Shown here one piece after another: positions 9,112-18,361 of a stretch of 64,000 nucleotides of DNA. Origin of the DNA: an uncultured Gammaproteobacteria bacterium. Its GTDB lineage: Bacteria; Pseudomonadota; Gammaproteobacteria; Pseudomonadales; Litorivicinaceae. Position 1 is the first letter of the stretch. Each line of letters begins with the position of its first letter. The notes under the pieces are model-generated. The model was not told where the DNA came from, made no database searches, and worked only from the letters and a program-made list of their open reading frames with translations. The stretch is from NCBI GenBank assembly GCA_913057215.1, contig CAJXNQ010000001.1:1-64000 (forward strand), in the 5' to 3' direction. A program made the position numbers and the translations under genes.

Positions 9112-10230
9112 TTGATAGCAGGGCTTGCCATGCTGTCTTTGGGTTTTTTCGACGGGATCTTAGGTGTCGCTTGGTTGGCGATTCACCAGAGCATCGATGC
9201 CAAAATTGAGTCAATTGGCGTGGCTCTTGCGCTGGTTGGTGGTGGTTCGGCGCTCGGTTCTGCAATTGCTCCCCTGATACTTAAATCCATCTCGCATTTG
9301 GCGCTATTGAAAGCGGCGCTTGTGACTCAGTGCATGATCATGCTGATCCTGGGCGTATCTGAATCACTCAGCGTCTTTGCCGCACTCTATGGGATCCGTG
9401 GCCTTGCCAATGGACTTGCGCACGCTAGCCTCAATGCGTTTTTTGCACCCCGGATGAGTGGGTCTCATCTGATGAATGTGCACGGTGGATGGGGCATTGG
9501 CATTGCCAGTGCGGGTCTCATGACCGGCTGGATATTGAACCAGGGGTTGAATTGGTGGATTCCCTATGGACTCGGCGGGCTTCTGACACTGATTGCGGTC
9601 TGTTCGCTGTGGGTGTCACGGCGCTCATTACAGGACTTGGGCACGCACGGCGCAGTCGACTCGAGCGCGTTTTCTGGGGTTTCGGTCCCCATGATATGGG
9701 CTGTGCTGAGTGGTGCAGTCTATGTCGGCCTTGAGCAAGGTGTTGGAAATTGGATCTCCGTGGTCATGGTTGCCATGCACGCAGTGGATGCTGGATTTGC
9801 TGGCCTGGCAACCGGTCTTTTTTGGGGTGCGCTGACTTTTGGGCGCTTCACGCTTGGTCTGATCCAGATGCCAGAGCGCTGGATCTTAACCGGAGCGTCT
9901 GTGGCTGTTCTGATCAGTCTTGCCTGTTTACCTTTTGCGCCTGCATACGGCCAAATGGCATTGTATGGACTGACGGGTCTTGCGATGGCGCCGATTGCGC
10001 CCTTTATTTTGGTGATCGGTGCACGGATGGTGCCCACGACAGCACGTGATGCGATGCTGTCGATACAAATTGTCGGATTTTCCGCCGGTGCCGCCGTGAT
10101 TCCCGCCGTATTCGGAGTGGTCGCAACGGAGTTTTCAATCGAGCGTGTGTTGGTGGGATTTGTGAGCGTGGCATGCATGCTTCTGATCGCAGTGATGGCC
10201 ACGCTCAAACAGCAGGAGAGCACATGTTAG
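9112..10230 (+). CDS. MFS transporter
   Basis: About 12 hydrophobic segments, MFS-like loop patterns (YGIRGLANGLAHASLNAFF). Confidence 0.8.
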   Translation: MIAGLAMLSLGFFDGILGVAWLAIHQSIDAKIESIGVALALVGGGSALGSAIAPLILKSISHLALLKAALVTQCMIMLILGVSESLSVFAALYGIRGLANGLAHASLNAFFAPRMSGSHLMNVHGGWGIGIASAGLMTGWILNQGLNWWIPYGLGGLLTLIAVCSLWVSRRSLQDLGTHGAVDSSAFSGVSVPMIWAVLSGAVYVGLEQGVGNWISVVMVAMHAVDAGFAGLATGLFWGALTFGRFTLGLIQMPERWILTGASVAVLISLACLPFAPAYGQMALYGLTGLAMAPIAPFILVIGARMVPTTARDAMLSIQIVGFSAGAAVIPAVFGVVATEFSIERVLVGFVSVACMLLIAVMATLKQQESTC

Positions 10231-10574
10231 TCGCAATTACGCAGTTGTTGGTGTGTCAATTGATCGGTGAGGTCATTGCCCGTGGATTCGATTTGGCGAT
10301 CCCGGGGCCTGTGATTGGCATGGGACTTTTATTGCTCATTTTATTCAATCGGCGCGCAATTCCTGAATCGCTTGAGACAACAGCTCATGGAATTTTGTCG
10401 CATTTGTCGTTGCTGTTCGTTCCAGCCGGCGTCGGGGTTGTCGCACACCTGGGTATTTTAGGGAATGAATGGCACGCCATTTTGGGCTCACTCATTGGAT
10501 CGACCATCATCACGATTGTGATTACCGGATGGATTCTCCAGCGCATGCAAAAAGGGGTGATGGATGAGTCCTGA
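10224..10574 (+). CDS. CidA/LrgA family membrane protein
   Basis: AIPGPVIGMGLLLLILF and FVPAGVGVVAHLGILG motifs; start ATG 10224. Confidence 0.88.
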   Translation: MLVAITQLLVCQLIGEVIARGFDLAIPGPVIGMGLLLLILFNRRAIPESLETTAHGILSHLSLLFVPAGVGVVAHLGILGNEWHAILGSLIGSTIITIVITGWILQRMQKGVMDES

Positions 10575-11298
10575 TTTTGTCGAAGTCTGGGTGTATCTCT
10601 CAGCGAGTCCGCTGACTGCACTCACCGTCACCTTGGTGGCGTATCTAGCCGGCGATTGGCTGTATCAAAAGTCGGGTCGGATGCCAGTTCTGAATCCAGT
10701 CTTAATCGCAGTAACACTGATCACGATCGGTTTGTCGGTGACTGGCATTGATTATTGGACATACTTTGAGGGCGCGCAGTTCGTCCACTTTCTGTTAGGT
10801 CCGGCAACAGTGGCTTTGGCAATTCCTGTGGCCAAGCTTTTGAAAGAGATGCGCAGAGGTTTCGGTGGCTTATGTGTTGCCCTGGCGTGCGGGTCCCTGA
10901 CTGCGGCGGTCTCTGCTGTCGTGATTGCGGATTTGTTATCGGCGACCACGCAAACCGTTCTCTCACTGGCGCCGAAAAGTGTAACGACTCCCATTGCGAT
11001 GGGGATAGCCGAGCGGATCGGTGGACTACCCTCATTGACGGCTGTTTGCGTCATTATGACTGGAGTGATCGGCGCGATGATTGGGCCGTATATTTTGGAT
11101 TTGGCAAAAATTTCAAACTGGAATGCGCGCGGCTTTGCTATGGGACTGACAGCGCATGGCATTGGCACTGCGCGCGCTATTCAGGTCAACCCGCAGGCAG
11201 GTGCTTTCGCATCCTTAGCCGTCGGCTTAAATGGATTGGCGACTGCGACCTTGATTCCAATTTTGTGGTCACTTTGGCAATGGTGGAGCGGAGTATAG
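10564..11298 (+). CDS. LrgB family membrane protein
   Basis: APKSVTTPIAMGIAERIGGLPSLTAV and TAHGIGTARAIQVN motifs of LrgB. Confidence 0.92.
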   Translation: MSPDFVEVWVYLSASPLTALTVTLVAYLAGDWLYQKSGRMPVLNPVLIAVTLITIGLSVTGIDYWTYFEGAQFVHFLLGPATVALAIPVAKLLKEMRRGFGGLCVALACGSLTAAVSAVVIADLLSATTQTVLSLAPKSVTTPIAMGIAERIGGLPSLTAVCVIMTGVIGAMIGPYILDLAKISNWNARGFAMGLTAHGIGTARAIQVNPQAGAFASLAVGLNGLATATLIPILWSLWQWWSGV

Positions 11299-11347
11299 TA
11301 TTCGCGCTTAACATCAGCGCGACACATGTTAGAATCCCGCCCCTCAT

Positions 11348-11440
11348 GGAGACGTGGCCGAGTGGCTGAAGGCGCTCCCCTGCTAAGGGAGTATAGGGTT
11401 TGTAGCCCTATCGAGGGTTCGAATCCCTCCGTCTCCGCCA
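11348..11440 (+). tRNA. tRNA-Ser(GCT)
   Basis: GGAGACGTGGCCGAGTGGCTGAAGGCGCTCCCCTGCTAAGGGAG...long variable arm...CGAGGGTTCGAATCCCTCCGTCTCCGCCA. Confidence 0.96.
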
Positions 11441-11473
11441 TTGTTCATGAAAACTCCCAACCTGCCGAGTGCC

Positions 11474-12652
11474 TTATCCCGTCTTTTTTCTGAGCTCTGC
11501 AATGAAATATGCCAGCGAAAGAATGGTTGTATCGTGTGAGCTTAGGAATGTGTCATCACCTGCATAGATAACAAATTTCCGCTTGACCTTTAAATCATCG
11601 CAAGCCAGGTGGAAGCCTTTTTTTAAGGTTGGGGTACGGCTTGCCTTAATCTCAATAGCCCAATATTCATCAAGGCCAAACTCAAGCACTAGGTCAATCT
11701 CTGCCCCGGCTGAAGTGCGATAGAAATAGGAATGCGTGCCTGAAGGTAACGCATTGATAATCGTTTCAATCACAAATCCCTCCCAGCTCTTGCCAAATAT
11801 GGGATGTCCTAATAAGGCTTCGTAATTGGGAATTTGCAGCAGAGCATGCACAAGACCGCTGTCGCGTACATAGGTGCGTGGTGATTTCACCAGCCGTTTT
11901 TTGACATTGCCATACCAAGGCTCCAGCCTGCGAACTAAAAGCAAGTCAACCATCAGGTCCAGATATCGGCTGACGGTCACACTCTCCACTCCAAGGGCGC
12001 TTGCAAGTTTTGACGCGTTCAATAGCTCCCCTTGTGTATGGGCCAGCATGGTCCAAAAGCGCATCAGGGTGGCTGCTGGAATTCTTGGTCCCAGCTGAGG
12101 GATGTCTCTCTCTAGATAGGTGCGAATAAAGTTCTGCCGCCACTGGTGACTTGCCGCATCGTCTCGAGCCGTATAGCTGTCTGGAAATCCACCACGCATC
12201 CAGAGCGTTTGCAAAGGCTCTCCAGATGCCTCTTCAATTTCAAAGGGATTGAGCCCCGCGAGTTCGCAGTAGTGGATACGGCCTGCAAGGCTTTCAGAGC
12301 TTTGTTTTAAAAGTTCATTGGTTGCTGATCCTAAAACCAGAAAGCACCCGTTGCCATGACCGTCGCGCCGCCTGGCATCAATGATACCGCGCAATGACAT
12401 AAACAAATCTGGGTAGCGCTGGACCTCGTCAAGGATTACCAGCTTATCTGCATGAAGCTGGAGATAGTGGGCCGGGTCTTTGAGCTTTTGAAAATCCTCT
12501 GGGTTCTCAAGGTCCAAATAGATGGAAGGCAGTCCTTTGGCGATCTCATGCGCCAGTGTTGTCTTACCAATCTGACGCGGACCCAGAAGAGCCACCGCTG
12601 GATTTCGGCGAAGACTTGTGATGATTTTCTGTGTGAGCTCTCGTGTATACAT
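11474..12652 (-). CDS. AAA-type ATPase with DUF4143-like C-terminal domain
   Basis: Walker A LLGPRQIGKTTLA, Walker B KLVILDEVQRYPDLF, RGGFPDSY, EIDLVLEFG.. YWAIEIKAS nuclease-like C-terminus. Confidence 0.88.
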   Translation of the reverse strand: MYTRELTQKIITSLRRNPAVALLGPRQIGKTTLAHEIAKGLPSIYLDLENPEDFQKLKDPAHYLQLHADKLVILDEVQRYPDLFMSLRGIIDARRRDGHGNGCFLVLGSATNELLKQSSESLAGRIHYCELAGLNPFEIEEASGEPLQTLWMRGGFPDSYTARDDAASHQWRQNFIRTYLERDIPQLGPRIPAATLMRFWTMLAHTQGELLNASKLASALGVESVTVSRYLDLMVDLLLVRRLEPWYGNVKKRLVKSPRTYVRDSGLVHALLQIPNYEALLGHPIFGKSWEGFVIETIINALPSGTHSYFYRTSAGAEIDLVLEFGLDEYWAIEIKASRTPTLKKGFHLACDDLKVKRKFVIYAGDDTFLSSHDTTILSLAYFIAELRKKTG

Positions 12653-12733
12653 CCTTGCAATAATAATAAAAGATGTTAAATATGCAAGGTTAGTTTTTTT
12701 GAAGGTAATCGGTTTTCAATGAAAGGGAAAGCA

Positions 12734-12748
12734 GGATTCGAACCCTCG
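12734..12748 (-). repeat. tRNA-Ser T-arm-like fragment in inverted orientation
   Basis: ggattcgaaccctcg is the exact reverse complement of cgagggttcgaatcc in tRNA-Ser (11412..11426). Confidence 0.4.
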
Positions 12749-13110
12749 GTACCGTGCCGTATCAGTTTGCATTAAGAGTTTGATATTACGGAGTATTTGA
12801 AGTGCTAGTTCTCGATATCGTAGCAACAAAAACCCTGATTTTGTTATCTTTCGGGACGATTATTATCGCAACTCAATGGTAGCTGTAGAGGATTGGAACC
12901 CAAAGGAGCAATACACCGCCAAACTTTGGCTTTACCTCATACATAGTGAATAGTCGATATTCACCAAACACGATTGATCACTCCATCCCATCCACATTGG
13001 ACGAGAACGCGTGTTCTGAAGTTCTGAGAATTCCTGAACCCATAGGCACGCCGAGAGATCATTTCCTTTTGGCTGTATGCCACCCCAAATATGGACAAGA
13101 GCCAAAAAAC

Positions 13111-13220
13111 CCCGAACGGGACGATATGCGTCGCAATACTGTTGAACGTCAGGAATTAGACCCGAGCGGGTTTATTTGGTTGATTTTAGTCTTTGTTGTG
13201 CTTTAATCATCCCGAAAGGG
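13111..13220. promoter_or_regulatory. candidate operator array upstream of hipB (three CCCGA-type decamers, 50-bp period)
   Basis: cccgaacggg 13111-13120, cccgagcggg 13161-13170, cccgaaaggg 13211-13220; candidate -35 ttgatt 13180-13185 and -10 tttaat 13202-13207 between sites 2 and 3. Confidence 0.45.
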
Positions 13221-13227
13221 TTGATTT

Positions 13228-13443
13228 ATGACAGATAACAAAATTAAAAAACTGGGATATATGGTCAAGCAAGCTCGCAAAGAGCAAGGCTTAACGCAAG
13301 AGCAGTTGGCTGCCACAACAGGTGTTGGGGTGCGCTTTATCCGCGAGCTGGAGCAAGGCAAAGAGTCTTGCCATATCGGCAAAGCGCTGACCGTCGTGTC
13401 GATGCTTGGAATCGACGTCACGATTGGCGGTGAAGCGCTATGA
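13228..13443 (+). CDS. hipB: HipB-like XRE-family antitoxin
   Basis: HTH VKQARKEQGLTQEQLAATTGVGVRFIRELEQGKESCHIGKALTVVSMLGI; overlaps hipA. Confidence 0.85.
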   Translation: MTDNKIKKLGYMVKQARKEQGLTQEQLAATTGVGVRFIRELEQGKESCHIGKALTVVSMLGIDVTIGGEAL

Positions 13444-14678
13444 GTCGGAAGTTAGATGTCTATATGCACGATGTGATGGTTGGTTGCCTTGAGCAGACCG
13501 GGAGTGGCGATCTGTCATTTACCTATGATGCGGATTATCTAAAAGCGGCAGCGTACGGTATTTCGCTCTCAATGCCATTACAAAAAGAAGCGCTCAAAGG
13601 TGTTCAGGTGAAAGCATTTTTTTCCGGCTTATTGCCTGAGGAGAGCGTACGTGATCGTCTGGCGAAGTATCTGGGACTTTCTGAGAAGAACCCTTTTGCC
13701 TTGTTGGAGGCCGTTGGCGGCGACTGTGCAGGCGCTTTGGCACTATACCCGCATGACGAACAGCCGCCCGTCGCTTCCAATGATGTCGAAGTCTTGAATG
13801 ATAAGCGTCTGCTTGAGGTCCTGGAGCTTATCAAACGTCGCCCCATGCTGGCGGGTGATGATGGCTATAGGCTCTCACTGGCCGGGGCGCAGGATAAGGT
13901 GGCAGTCGGCTTTAAAGATGGGCACGTCCTGTTGATCAAAGGTGGTGCGCCGACCACGCACATCCTAAAGCCAATGATTGAGCGCGTGAAAGACAGCGCT
14001 CACAACGAATTGTTTTGCATGAAACTGGCAAAAATGGTCGGGCTTGATGTGCCGGAAGCCTCGCTGCATTTTGTCAACGGCACGCCTTACTATTTGGTGG
14101 AGCGTTATGACCGCCAAATTGGTGAAGATGGCGAGATAACTCGCATCCATCAGGAGGATTTTTGTCAGGCACTTGGTATTGCGGCTGACATTAAGTATGA
14201 ACGTGAAGGAGGCCCTACGATTGCGGCATGTCAGGATGTGATTGCCAAGCATGCGGTACGCCCGGCAGCAGATCAGATCAAACTGCTTAATATGGTGCTG
14301 TTCAATTACCTGGTGGGCAATGCCGATGCCCACGGCAAGAATTTTTCTCTGCTTTACAAGGGCAAGAAACCAGAGTTGGCCCCAGCCTATGATCTATTGA
14401 GTACAGCCATCTATCCAGAGTTATCCGAAAAGATGGCGATGAAGATTGGCGGCAAATATAAACCGAGAGATGCGTACCTGCGGCATTTCCACAGGCTTGT
14501 GCCAGACACCAAGGTGGCGCAATCCGCGATGAACCGCCAGATTAAAACAATGGTAGAAAAGATGATGGACGCTGCGCCAACCCTGAAAGTAAGCCTGGTC
14601 AAAGATGGTGTGGTATCTGATGTGTTTGGGGAGATCATCACCGTGATGGAACAACGCGCTCAACGTTTGATCGAGTAA
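13440..14678 (+). CDS. hipA: HipA-like serine/threonine kinase toxin
   Basis: RLSLAGAQDKVAV, THILKP, NADAHGKNFSLL, LAPAYDLLST kinase motifs intact. Confidence 0.92.
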   Translation: MSRKLDVYMHDVMVGCLEQTGSGDLSFTYDADYLKAAAYGISLSMPLQKEALKGVQVKAFFSGLLPEESVRDRLAKYLGLSEKNPFALLEAVGGDCAGALALYPHDEQPPVASNDVEVLNDKRLLEVLELIKRRPMLAGDDGYRLSLAGAQDKVAVGFKDGHVLLIKGGAPTTHILKPMIERVKDSAHNELFCMKLAKMVGLDVPEASLHFVNGTPYYLVERYDRQIGEDGEITRIHQEDFCQALGIAADIKYEREGGPTIAACQDVIAKHAVRPAADQIKLLNMVLFNYLVGNADAHGKNFSLLYKGKKPELAPAYDLLSTAIYPELSEKMAMKIGGKYKPRDAYLRHFHRLVPDTKVAQSAMNRQIKTMVEKMMDAAPTLKVSLVKDGVVSDVFGEIITVMEQRAQRLIE

Positions 14679-14704
14679 GCGCGACATCACATGACGCAAC
14701 AAGC

Positions 14705-14728
14705 AAGGTCGCTCTGGCGGCCTTTTTC
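14705..14728 (+). terminator. putative rho-independent terminator after hipA
   Basis: ggtcgc-tctg-gcggcc stem (one G:U pair) followed by ttttt. Confidence 0.5.
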
Positions 14729-14932
14729 ATGCCTGAAATGAACACTGAGGAGGAGAACTCATCTGACGCTGTGAGTTGCAGATAATCATTCTGTCTTTGC
14801 AAATAATGATCGTGCAGCGCATCACAAAGCCAATATGAGTGTTCCTGAACCCCTCAACTTATGCGATGCTTGAGGATTACGGTTTGAACAACAATTGTAT
14901 TTTCATTGGATGAGAGAGAAGGGAGTCAATCG

Positions 14933-16501
14933 ATGCGAATCGGATCCCCCAAAGAAGTCATGCCAGGAGAGGCGCGGGTCGCACTGACGCCGGACTCGGC
15001 ACAGCAACTTCAAAAACTTGGATATGAGTGTGTGATTGAGACAGGTGCAGGTGTGCTGTCTCGATTTTCAGATTCTGATTACGAGCATGCGGGCGTGCAG
15101 GTGGTTGCATCTGCAGACGAGCTGTATGCGTCGGTCGATATCGTAGCCAAGGTTCGCCCACCACTCGAAGACGAGGTGAAGAAACTTCGTCAGGGCCAGA
15201 CGTTGATTGGTTTTTTCAACCCGGCGGGTAACGAGGCGCTATTAGAAACTGCAAAAGACCAAGGCGCCAATGTCATTGCGATGGAGATGGTGCCGCGCAT
15301 CTCGCGTGCTCAAAAAATGGATGCGCTCTCATCCATGGCCAACATCGCGGGTTATCGTGCGGTCATCGAGGCCGGTAATCATTTCGGGCGGTTCTTTACA
15401 GGACAGGTCACTGCCGCCGGTAAAGTGCCTCCAGCAAAGGTCTTGGTCATTGGTGCTGGTGTGGCTGGTTTGGCTGCCATTGGAACTGCGCAATCGCTTG
15501 GTGCCATTGTCAGAGCATTTGATGTGCGTCCAGAGGTGTCTGAGCAGATCGAATCCATGGGCGCTGAGTTTTTGTTCTTGGATTTTGAGGACAGTCAAGA
15601 TGGTGCGGCCACCGGTGGCTACGCTGCACCGTCAAGCCCTGAGTTCCGCGAGAAGCAACTGGCGTTATTCCGAGAGCAAGCGCCTGAGATTGATATTGTG
15701 ATTACCACCGCGTTGATTCCGAACCGAGAAGCCCCTGAGCTCTGGACGGAGGATATGGTAGCTGCCATGAAACCGGGCTCTGTGATTGTGGATCTGGCCG
15801 CTGAGAAAGGCGGGAACTGCAAATTGACCGTGGCAGATGAAAAAATCGTCACCGAAAACGGCGTGACGATCATCGGCTATACAGATTTTCCAAGTCGGAT
15901 GGCAACGCAGGCATCAACACTGTATTCGACCAACATTCGACACATGATGGCGGACTTAACGCCGGAAAAAGATGGGCAGGTTGTCCACAACATGGAAGAC
16001 GATGTCATTCGCGGTGCGACCGTGACCTTTGAAGGTGAAATCACATTCCCGCCGCCGCCACCCAAGGTGGCAGCGATTGCCGCGAAGCCGGTTGAAAAGG
16101 CACCTGAGAAAACACCTGAGGACATTGCTGCAGAAGAGGCAGCTGCGCTTGCAAAAGCGGGGCGGAATCAAACCACTCTGCTTGTGATTGGTGCGGCTCT
16201 GATGGGTCTCATTGGTATGTATGCGCCACCCTCGTTTATGCAGCATTTCATTGTCTTTGTGTTGGCTGTGTTCGTGGGATTCCAGGTGATTTGGGGAGTT
16301 GCTCACTCTCTGCATACGCCTCTGATGGCGGTGACCAATGCCATTTCTGGCATCATCATTGTGGGTGCTTTGCTGCAGCTGAATTCAGACATCCCCATCG
16401 TGCAAATCCTCGCCGCGATCTCAGTATTGATCGCAACCATCAACATCGTCGGTGGCTTTATGGTCACGCGGCGGATGTTGCAAATGTTTAAGAAGTCCTA
16501 A
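14933..16501 (+). CDS. pntA: NAD(P) transhydrogenase subunit alpha
   Basis: [77 protein letters not shown]-terminal TM helices. Confidence 0.95.
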   Translation: MRIGSPKEVMPGEARVALTPDSAQQLQKLGYECVIETGAGVLSRFSDSDYEHAGVQVVASADELYASVDIVAKVRPPLEDEVKKLRQGQTLIGFFNPAGNEALLETAKDQGANVIAMEMVPRISRAQKMDALSSMANIAGYRAVIEAGNHFGRFFTGQVTAAGKVPPAKVLVIGAGVAGLAAIGTAQSLGAIVRAFDVRPEVSEQIESMGAEFLFLDFEDSQDGAATGGYAAPSSPEFREKQLALFREQAPEIDIVITTALIPNREAPELWTEDMVAAMKPGSVIVDLAAEKGGNCKLTVADEKIVTENGVTIIGYTDFPSRMATQASTLYSTNIRHMMADLTPEKDGQVVHNMEDDVIRGATVTFEGEITFPPPPPKVAAIAAKPVEKAPEKTPEDIAAEEAAALAKAGRNQTTLLVIGAALMGLIGMYAPPSFMQHFIVFVLAVFVGFQVIWGVAHSLHTPLMAVTNAISGIIIVGALLQLNSDIPIVQILAAISVLIATINIVGGFMVTRRMLQMFKKS

Positions 16502-16514
16502 GCGAGGTAATGAC

Positions 16515-17888
16515 ATGACAATTGGTTTGCAAACAGCTGCATATATTGCGGCAACTGTTCTCTTCATACTGTCGCTTGGCGGGCTTTCGAATCAGGAGAA
16601 AGCCAAGCGCGCCGTTTGGTTCGGCATCATTGGGATGGCCATCGCGGTGCTCGCAACTGTGGCAGCGCCTTCAGTACCGATCGATCAGATCTTGATTGGC
16701 ACCATTGTGATTGGTGCGGTGATTGGCGTTGTTGTGGCCAATCGCGTCGAAATGACAGGCATGCCACAACTCGTGGCAGCACTTCATTCGTTTGTGGGTC
16801 TGGCGGCCGTTTTCATCGGGATTAACTCGGATTTGACGGTGCATGACTTTGCATCGGTCGCCGAGCAGGTGATTCATGAAGTCGAGGTGTTCTTGGGTGT
16901 TTTCATCGGTGCAGTGACGTTCACGGGCTCAATCGTGGCGTACGGCAAATTGGCCGGGAAACTGAGTGGCAAAGCCATGATCCTGCCCGGGCGTCATCTG
17001 TGGAATATTTTAATCGTAGCGGCCTCGTTGGTGTTATTGGTCATGTACATGAACCACGCGGGCTCATGGACACTGTATGCGATGACAATCTTGGCGCTGA
17101 TTTTGGGTGCGCATCTTGTCTTGGCGATTGGCGGTGCTGACATGCCCGTGGTGGTCTCGATGCTCAACTCCTATTCTGGTTGGGCCGCTGCCGCCACAGG
17201 ATTCTTATTGGGCAATGATTTGCTGATTGTCGTGGGCGCATTGGTCGGCTCGTCTGGAGCCATCTTGTCGTACATCATGTGCAAGGCCATGAACCGTCAC
17301 TTTGTATCCGTGATCCTTGGCGGTTGGGGTGATGCGTCTGGTCCGCAAATGGAGATCGAAGGCGAACAAGTCGCGATCGATGTTGATGGTGTCACAGGTG
17401 CGCTTGAAGATGCAGACAGTGTAATCATCGTGCCTGGATACGGTATGGCGGTTGCACAGGCGCAGCAGTCGGTGAGTGAGCTCACACGTCGTTTGCGGGC
17501 GAAAGGGAAAAACGTGCGGTTTGCGATTCACCCAGTCGCTGGCCGATTGCCTGGGCACATGAACGTGCTGTTGGCCGAGGCAAAAGTGCCTTACGACATC
17601 GTCTTGGAAATGGATGAAATCAATGATGATTTTAAAGACACCGACGTGGTGATCGTAATCGGCTCCAATGACATTGTGAACCCAGCCGCTCAGGAAGATC
17701 CAAACTCACCGATCGCAGGGATGCCTGTGCTTGAGGTGTGGAATGCCAAGCAGGTGATCGTATCAAAACGCGGACAGGGAACTGGGTATTCAGGAATTGA
17801 GAACCCGCTGTTCTATAAGGACAACACCCGGATGTTCTACGGCGATGCCAAGGCGAGCTTAGATCAATTGTTAACGCAGTTGAGTTAA
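16515..17888 (+). CDS. pntB: NAD(P) transhydrogenase subunit beta
   Basis: [57 protein letters not shown]. Confidence 0.96.
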   Translation: MTIGLQTAAYIAATVLFILSLGGLSNQEKAKRAVWFGIIGMAIAVLATVAAPSVPIDQILIGTIVIGAVIGVVVANRVEMTGMPQLVAALHSFVGLAAVFIGINSDLTVHDFASVAEQVIHEVEVFLGVFIGAVTFTGSIVAYGKLAGKLSGKAMILPGRHLWNILIVAASLVLLVMYMNHAGSWTLYAMTILALILGAHLVLAIGGADMPVVVSMLNSYSGWAAAATGFLLGNDLLIVVGALVGSSGAILSYIMCKAMNRHFVSVILGGWGDASGPQMEIEGEQVAIDVDGVTGALEDADSVIIVPGYGMAVAQAQQSVSELTRRLRAKGKNVRFAIHPVAGRLPGHMNVLLAEAKVPYDIVLEMDEINDDFKDTDVVIVIGSNDIVNPAAQEDPNSPIAGMPVLEVWNAKQVIVSKRGQGTGYSGIENPLFYKDNTRMFYGDAKASLDQLLTQLS

Positions 17889-17907
17889 GGCGTCTCAAAA
17901 TAAAAGA

Positions 17908-17940
17908 GCCCCCTCGGTGGTCACTGCGGGGGCTTTTTAT
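17908..17940 (+). terminator. rho-independent terminator after pntB
   Basis: AGCCCCC...GGGGGCT stem followed by ttttta. Confidence 0.8.
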
Positions 17941-17980
17941 TTGGTGTGTTGCACGCACTATGTGGAGAGAGGAGAGACAC

Positions 17981-18361
17981 ATGACGCAACACGAACAACA
18001 CAATGTATTGGGTGAACCCCTGATCCCGTGCTCTATGGATCCACTGACTGGGTTTTTCAGAAACGGGTGCTGCCAGACCGATGCGTCGGATCGTGGCAGC
18101 CATGTGGTATGCGCGGTCATGACTTCGGAGTTTTTGGAGTTCTCACTGAATCATGGCAATGATCTGATTACAGCGCGCCCTGAGTTTCAGTTCCCGGGCC
18201 TGAAGCCCGGCGATCGATGGTGTGTCTGTGCGTCGCGTTGGGTCGAAGCCCTGCGCGCAGGCGTTGTCGCTCAGATCGTTTTGGAAGCCACGCATGAACG
18301 GATTCTTGATCATGTGAGCCTTGAGACGCTGGTGCATCACGCGTATCGAGAAGAGGCCTGA
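17981..18361 (+). CDS. DUF2237-like conserved protein of unknown function
   Basis: NVLGEPLIPCSMDPLTGFFRNGCCQTDASDRGSHVVCAVMTSEFLEFS pattern. Confidence 0.75.
   Translation: MTQHEQHNVLGEPLIPCSMDPLTGFFRNGCCQTDASDRGSHVVCAVMTSEFLEFSLNHGNDLITARPEFQFPGLKPGDRWCVCASRWVEALRAGVVAQIVLEATHERILDHVSLETLVHHAYREEA

Noticed and set aside
12946-13206. 86-aa + strand ORF upstream of hipB
   Set aside because: No recognisable domain, overlaps the candidate operator array, and lies in a region that looks non-coding or degraded; composition not convincing
13031-14852. 11-bp direct repeat TTCCTGAACCC flanking hipBA (13031-13041 and 14842-14852) as possible att sites
   Set aside because: Short, and the same 11-mer also occurs inside the rnj coding region (about 27429), so chance is a sufficient explanation
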